Assembly: GCF_004331455.1 (NCBI RefSeq)
Contig: NZ_SJJR01000001.1
Location: 310,001-374,000 of the forward strand
Direction: 5' to 3'
From: Micromonospora zingiberis
GTDB lineage: Bacteria > Actinomycetota > Actinomycetes > Mycobacteriales > Micromonosporaceae
Length of the DNA stretch: 64,000 nt
The translations under genes and the position numbers were made by a program. Positions 60,003 through 64,000 of the stretch are shown piece after piece (within the stretch, counting starts at the first letter, position 1; each line of letters begins with the position of its first letter). Below the pieces are notes generated by a model, which worked only from the letters and a program-made list of their open reading frames with translations, was not told the origin of the DNA and did no database searches.

Positions 60003-60850
60003 GCGTTGCCGACCGTTTGGCGTTGCCGACCGAGCCCGTCGATCTCGACCTCGATCACGTCACCGCCGCGCAGGTACGGCTTCGGCTCGGGCAGCCCGAG
60101 GGCCACCCCGGCCGGCGTACCGGTATTGATCACGTCGCCGGGCTCCAGCACCATGAACCGGCTGACGTAATGGATGATCTCGGCCACCCCGAAGATCATG
60201 TTCTTGGTGTTGCCGTCCTGGCGCAGCGTGCCGTTGACGCTGAGCCGCAGGCCCAACTGCTGCGGGTCGGTCACCTCGTCGGCGGTGACCAGCCACGGAC
60301 CGAGCGGGTTGAACGTCTCGCAGGACTTGCCCTTGTCCCACTGGCCGCCGCGTTCGAGCTGGAACTCACGTTCCGATACATCGTTGGAGATCGTGTATCC
60401 GGCGACACAGTCCAGCGCCTGCGCCGTACCCGTCAGGTAGCGGGCGGTGCGGCCGATGACGACCGCGAGTTCGACCTCCCAGTCGGTCTTGCGGCTGTCC
60501 TTGGGAATGAGGACCTGGTCGTCCGGTCCGACCACGGTGTTCGACGCCTTCATGAACAGGACCGGCTCGGCCGGCGGCGTCGCGCCGGTCTCGGCGGCGT
60601 GGTCGGAGTAGTTCAATCCGACGCAGACGATCTTGCCGGGCCGGGCGATCGGGGCGCCGATCCGGATCTCGGGATCGACGCCGGGAAGCGAGCCTTCGTC
60701 GAGCGCGGCACGCACCTGGTCCAGGCGGTCGCCGCCGAGGAACGCCCCGTCGATCTCGGTCACCAGGCCGGACAGGTCGACCAGTCGACCAGCCCGGTCC
60801 AGTGCGGCTGGCCGCTCCTGCCCGACCGCTCCCACTCGCAGTAGCTTCAC
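59999..60850 (-). CDS. FAH-family hydrolase, 2,4-diketo-3-deoxy-L-fuconate hydrolase-like
   Basis: 283 residues of the fumarylacetoacetate hydrolase family: VGLNYSDHAAETG, metal-site residues in DWEVELAVVIG and GYTISNDVSERE, and GDVINTGTPAGVALG. In the L-fucose pathway it would cleave the diketo acid to pyruvate and lactate. GTG 60850 has GGAGGG upstream. The pathway's lactonase and fuconate dehydratase are not in the window. Confidence 0.85.
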   Translation of the reverse strand: MKLLRVGAVGQERPAALDRAGRLVDLSGLVTEIDGAFLGGDRLDQVRAALDEGSLPGVDPEIRIGAPIARPGKIVCVGLNYSDHAAETGATPPAEPVLFMKASNTVVGPDDQVLIPKDSRKTDWEVELAVVIGRTARYLTGTAQALDCVAGYTISNDVSEREFQLERGGQWDKGKSCETFNPLGPWLVTADEVTDPQQLGLRLSVNGTLRQDGNTKNMIFGVAEIIHYVSRFMVLEPGDVINTGTPAGVALGLPEPKPYLRGGDVIEVEIDGLGRQRQTVGNA

Positions 60851-61061
60851 CGTGCACCCTCCGGCCAGACATCCGATCTATCGCCTGGTTCTATCCGGAG
60901 CGACGAGTGTGCGGCAAGACCCGACCGGAAACTGATCCGAAATGAATCCGTGATTCCAGGCGCCGAAAGTCGCCGATCTGCGCCGCCCGGTGGGGCGGCC
61001 GGGGCCGCACCCTCCCCGACCGAGACCTCCGATGTCTGGCCGGCGGGTGAGGGCGCAGCGG
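60851..61061 (-). promoter_or_regulatory. Control region of the FAH-SDR-AKR operon
   Basis: 211-bp gap between the MFS stop and the GTG at 60850. It has an AT-richer part (about 60925-60960, CTGATCCGAAATGAATCCGTG) and GATAGAACCAGGCGATAGAT near 60876-60899 that could be a promoter or operator half-site pair. No clear palindrome was found. Confidence 0.35.
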
Positions 61062-62336
61062 TCAGGCAACGGCGCGTTCGGCGGCCTCGATGTTGACGTC
61101 GGTGACCCGGAGCATGCCGAGCAGCAGGGTCAGCGCCAGCGCACCCATGATGGCGAAGACCGCCCGGAGGCCGAACAGTTCGGCGAGCACCCCGCCGACC
61201 AGCGCGCCCACCGGCATGCTTCCCCAGGCCAGTAGCCGGTAGCCGCTGTTGACCCGGCCGAGCAGCCGATCCGGGGTGATCCGCTGGCGTAGCGAGATCG
61301 TGATGACGTTCCAGGCGGCGAGCAGCACCCCGCCGACGAGGAAGAGCGCTCCGAGCAGGTACGGGTTGGTGGTCAGCGCCGGAGCGCCGACGACCACCGC
61401 CATCGCGACCACGGACACACCGAGCGCGCGGGCCCGGCCGAGCAGCCGCTCGATCGTCCCGGCGACGAGCGACCCGAGCACGATGCCCGCCGCGATGGTG
61501 GTCAGCAGGAGCCCGTAGCCGGGCTCGGTGAGCCCCAGGGCCGAGTCCGGGCCGACCGCGTACAGCACCAGCACCGCGAAGACCGCGTTGGTGATGAAGT
61601 TGCTGATCCCCACCATCGTGGCCAGGGTCCGTAGCAGCCGGTGCCGCCAGAGGAAACCGACCCCCTCGGCGATGTCGGCGCGCAGCGTACCGGCGCCCTG
61701 CTGTTCCACCCGGAACCGGCCACCGACCAGCAGCAGGGCGGCGACGGCGACCGCCCAGAGCCCGGCCGGCCCAGCCACGGCGAAGGCCACCCCGCCCGCG
61801 ACGAGGAAACCGGCCAGCGGCGGGCCGACGAACTGGTTGGCGGCCAGCTCGACGGCGTGCAGCCAGCCGTTCGCCCTTGGTAGCACCGCGCGCGGCACAA
61901 GCTGCGGCAGGATCGACTGGGCCGAGGTGTCGTACAGGGTCTCGGCGACGCCCGCGCCGAAGGCCACCAGGTAGAGCAGCCAGATCGAGCCGGCGTCGAG
62001 CGCCACGGCCAGGGCCAGGGCACCGAACAGGGCCGCCCGCAGGGTGTTGGCAACCAGCATCACCTGCCGCCGGTCGAGCCGGTCGACGAGTGCGCCGGCC
62101 GGCAACGCGAACAGCAGCCACGGCAGGCTGAACGCCGCGGCCACCCCGGCGACCAGCACCGGCGAGCCGGTGTGACCGACGGCGACCAGCGGAAGGGCGA
62201 TCTTGACGATCCCGTCGGCGAGGTTGGACACCGCCGACGCCGACCAGAGCCGCCAGTACCTGCCACCCAGGCCATCCGGCCCCGGTCGGGCCGGCGCCGT
62301 GTGCTCCGTGCGTACCGGTTCCCCGACCCCCGTCAT
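61062..62336 (-). CDS. MFS transporter (MFS_3/enterobactin-exporter-like)
   Basis: 424 residues, about 12 membrane helices in two halves (SAVSNLADGIVKIALPLVAV at the start; LGRVNSGYRLLAWGSMPVGALVGGVLAELFGLRAVFAIMGALAL in the second half with the family's R.NS.... motif). This subgroup comprises exporters of drugs or siderophores more than sugar importers, so it may not be part of fucose uptake. The start could also be ATG 62348 or upstream. The 356-bp gap to its right is described separately. Confidence 0.82.
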   Translation of the reverse strand: MTGVGEPVRTEHTAPARPGPDGLGGRYWRLWSASAVSNLADGIVKIALPLVAVGHTGSPVLVAGVAAAFSLPWLLFALPAGALVDRLDRRQVMLVANTLRAALFGALALAVALDAGSIWLLYLVAFGAGVAETLYDTSAQSILPQLVPRAVLPRANGWLHAVELAANQFVGPPLAGFLVAGGVAFAVAGPAGLWAVAVAALLLVGGRFRVEQQGAGTLRADIAEGVGFLWRHRLLRTLATMVGISNFITNAVFAVLVLYAVGPDSALGLTEPGYGLLLTTIAAGIVLGSLVAGTIERLLGRARALGVSVVAMAVVVGAPALTTNPYLLGALFLVGGVLLAAWNVITISLRQRITPDRLLGRVNSGYRLLAWGSMPVGALVGGVLAELFGLRAVFAIMGALALTLLLGMLRVTDVNIEAAERAVA

Positions 62337-62423
62337 GCGCCAGATCATCGCAGAGCCACGACCCACGCTCGACCCCGTGAGGCCGTGCGTCGGCCGGTGC
62401 GGGTGGCCGGCCCGAGCGGCGCG

Positions 62424-62446
62424 CGATCATTAAGAATTACGATCAT
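62424..62446. promoter_or_regulatory. AT-rich site with direct repeats
   Basis: CGATCAT occurs at 62424-62430 and 62440-62446 around TAAGAATTA, a markedly AT-rich island that continues to about 62490, in otherwise ~70% GC DNA. It lies in the 356-bp gap between the divergent MFS and esterase genes. It could hold promoters for both or mark a foreign insertion. Confidence 0.45.
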
Positions 62447-62448
62447 GG

Positions 62449-62553
62449 ATGACCGAAATTATCGATATCTACAAGCATCTTGCTCCGTCGCGCGGCGCAC
62501 GCCCATACTTTGGCTACGCGCGAGCAGCGGATTGGCATGAATTGCACCGCTGA
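62449..62553 (+). CDS. Possible small ORF of atypical composition
   Basis: 34 codons from ATG 62449, beginning MTEIIDIYKHLAPSRG and ending RAADWHELHR. It uses AT-rich codons (ATT, ATC, GAT, AAG, CAT) unlike neighbours, and has no ribosome site, so it would be leaderless if expressed. It reads like a real protein end and could be a remnant of a larger gene or chance. Confidence 0.25.
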   Translation: MTEIIDIYKHLAPSRGARPYFGYARAADWHELHR

Positions 62554-62692
62554 CAGTGGCGAGGTGAACGGACGCCAGACTCCGTAGGGCAGCACCTCCC
62601 GCATCGCGACGCCGGTCCTCGTCCTCGGTCCACCGACGCCCACGTTCGGCGTGGCCCGGTCCGGTGTCGCTCCGTAGTCCATGGAGGTGGAC

Positions 62693-64000
62693 GTGAACCG
62701 AACCGTAGCGGCGCTGGGATCCCTGGCTGCCGCGCTCCTGTTAGCCGTGGCGGGCGTCGTACTGGCCCCGTCGCCGGCCTCCGCCGCGTCCCTGGTCGAG
62801 GTGACGAACTTCGGCAGCAACCCGGGCAACATGCGGATGCACATCTACGTACCGGACGCCCGGCCGGCGAACCCGGCGATCGTGGTGGCCATGCACGGCT
62901 GCGGCGGATCCGGCCAGGGCTTCTACTCCGGCAGTGAGTTCGCCCGGCTCGCCGACCAGTACGGCTTCGTGGTGATCTATCCGACCGCGACCCAGCAGGC
63001 CGGCTTCGGCAACTGCTTCGACGTGTGGTCCGCCGCCGCGAAGCGACGCGACGGCGGCAGTGACCCCGTCTCGATCATGTCGATGGTCGGCTACGCCCAG
63101 CGCCAGTACGGCGGCGACCCACAGCGGGTGTACGCCACCGGCAGTTCGTCGGGCGGGATGATGACCCAGGCGCTGATGGCGCTCTACCCGGACGTGTACA
63201 AGGCCGGGGCGGCGTTCATGGGTGTGCCGTTCAACTGCTTCGCCAACGCCGCCGACTTCCCGCCCACCAACAGCCAGTGCGTCAACGGCCGGATGGACCG
63301 GACCCCGCAACAGTGGGGCGACGCCGTCCGGCAGGCGTACCCCGGCTACACCGGTGCCCGTCCCCGGGTGCAGCTGTGGCACGGCACCGCCGACAACCTC
63401 ATCCCCTTCCAGCTGCTTCAGGAGTCGGTCGAGCAGTGGACGAACGTGGCCGGGTTGAGCCAGACCCCCACGTCCACCGACACCCCGCAGACCAACTGGA
63501 ACCGCCGCCGCTTCGCCGACTCGTCGGGCACGGTGCGGGTGGAGGCGTACGCCATCCAGGGCGCCGGGCACAGCCTCCCGTCGACCGGTATGGCCCGGGC
63601 CGCCATCGACTTCTTCGGCCTGACCGGCAGCACGCCGCCACCGACCACGCCGCCACCCACCACCCCACCACCGACCACGCCGCCGCCGACCACGCCCCCG
63701 CCGACCACGCCCCCGCCGACCACGCCGCCGCCGACCACGCCCCCGCCGACCACGCCGCCGCCCGGTTCGACGTCCTGCCGGGTGCAGTACACGGCCGACT
63801 CCTGGAACAACGGCCTGGTCGCCACCATCACCGTCACCAACACCACGCCGAACCCGGTCAACGGCTGGACCGTGCAGTGGACCTGGCCCAACAGCCAGCA
63901 GGTCACCAGCGCCTGGAACGCCACGGTGACCCAGAGCGGCAACCAGGTGACCGCGCGCAACGTCGCCTACAACGGCACGATCGCGGCCAACCAGAGCGTC
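62693..64000 (+). CDS. Secreted PHB-depolymerase/CE1-type esterase with CBM2 (3' end outside window)
   Basis: 436 residues visible, no stop before the window ends. GTG 62693 has GGAGG five bases upstream. Signal peptide (NRTVAALGSLAAALLLAVAG ... ASA), then the esterase: HGCGGSG oxyanion loop, nucleophile in YATGSSSGGMM, Asp in WHGTADNLIP and His in GAGHSLP. Polyhydroxybutyrate depolymerases and acetylxylan/feruloyl esterases share this layout. A linker of eight PPPTT units (63635-63754) leads to a CBM2 cellulose-binding module (SCRVQYTADSWNNGLVATIT), of which ~75 residues are seen. It is probably a plant-biomass esterase. Confidence 0.9.
   Translation, partial: MNRTVAALGSLAAALLLAVAGVVLAPSPASAASLVEVTNFGSNPGNMRMHIYVPDARPANPAIVVAMHGCGGSGQGFYSGSEFARLADQYGFVVIYPTATQQAGFGNCFDVWSAAAKRRDGGSDPVSIMSMVGYAQRQYGGDPQRVYATGSSSGGMMTQALMALYPDVYKAGAAFMGVPFNCFANAADFPPTNSQCVNGRMDRTPQQWGDAVRQAYPGYTGARPRVQLWHGTADNLIPFQLLQESVEQWTNVAGLSQTPTSTDTPQTNWNRRRFADSSGTVRVEAYAIQGAGHSLPSTGMARAAIDFFGLTGSTPPPTTPPPTTPPPTTPPPTTPPPTTPPPTTPPPTTPPPTTPPPGSTSCRVQYTADSWNNGLVATITVTNTTPNPVNGWTVQWTWPNSQQVTSAWNATVTQSGNQVTARNVAYNGTIAANQSV
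63635..63754 (+). repeat. 15-bp tandem repeat encoding a PPPTT linker (x8)
   Basis: Eight in-frame units of CC(G/C/A)CC(G/A)CC(G/C)ACCAC(G/C) encode PPPTT each and join the esterase domain to CBM2. Units 4 to 8 are almost identical, so copy number is probably variable between strains. Confidence 0.95.

Noticed and set aside
63635..63763. CRISPR-like array
   Set aside because: Units are 15 bp, contiguous without spacers and encode PPPTT in frame.
63418..63960. Minus-strand frame encoding GGGVV repeats near the right edge
   Set aside because: Antisense reading of the PPPTT linker of the esterase.

Overview
The window is very GC-rich (roughly 70%+ by eye) with dense gene packing, many GTG starts, ATGA/GTGA stop-start overlaps, an orphan EccB, a DUF397/DUF5753 regulator pair and PepSY/CBM2 secreted proteins. 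This points to a soil actinobacterium, most probably a Micromonosporaceae member (Micromonospora-like). The taxon is inferred from style and gene content, not from a marker gene. No rRNA, tRNA, CRISPR array, phage or complete insertion sequence was seen. The window looks chromosomal; its last gene runs off the right edge.

Layout. 0-4.3 kb: tandem paralogous D-Ala-D-Ala carboxypeptidases and a secreted protein of three ~100-residue repeats joined by Asn/Gly-rich linkers. 4.3-8.1 kb: small phosphatase, DedA membrane protein, nitrilase-fold hydrolase and a membrane Ser/Thr kinase. 8.1-12.8 kb: regulators (LacI with two palindromic operators, DUF5753/DUF397 pair), a diguanylate cyclase, a PemK/MazF-like protein and a DUF2267 protein. 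12.9-19.0 kb: the phosphate block phoU-pstS-pstC-pstA-pstB, with a PHO-box-like site before pstS, a hairpin after pstS, and a downstream winged-helix regulator whose receiver domain has lost its phospho-acceptor Asp. 19.1-30.8 kb: glycoside hydrolase, methyltransferases, MerR with an aldo/keto reductase, a NarL-type two-component system, EccB and hydrolases. 30.8-34.4 kb: a fatty-acid desaturase with its probable ferredoxin-type reductase and a divergent PucR-type regulator. 34.4-47.3 kb: antiporter, then an aromatic catabolism region. The pcaIJ-F-H-G-B-D-C-iclR operon covers protocatechuate ring cleavage to succinyl-CoA and acetyl-CoA, and is divergent from an aldehyde dehydrogenase, a second IclR gene and pobA. 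Together these could take an aromatic aldehyde via 4-hydroxybenzoate and protocatechuate to the TCA cycle.

47.5-54.4 kb: PepSY membrane protein, a secreted beta-helix protein, a GNAT enzyme and an OmpR-type two-component system with a small PepSY protein. 54.5-62.3 kb: glycosyltransferase, then a probable L-fucose module (GH95 fucosidase, aldose dehydrogenase, SDR, FAH-family hydrolase, MFS transporter). 62.7-64 kb: a secreted esterase with a Pro/Thr linker and the beginning of a CBM2 domain, truncated by the window end.

The less ordinary items are the repeat protein at 2955-4265, an 80-bp insertion inside the pca operon that keeps translational coupling through a 27-codon mini-ORF, a 52-bp two-armed repeat present twice (once supplying a gene's stop codon), the Asp-less phosphate-locus regulator, a GH95 gene with no normal start codon before its conserved N-terminus, and several truncated genes or gene remnants.
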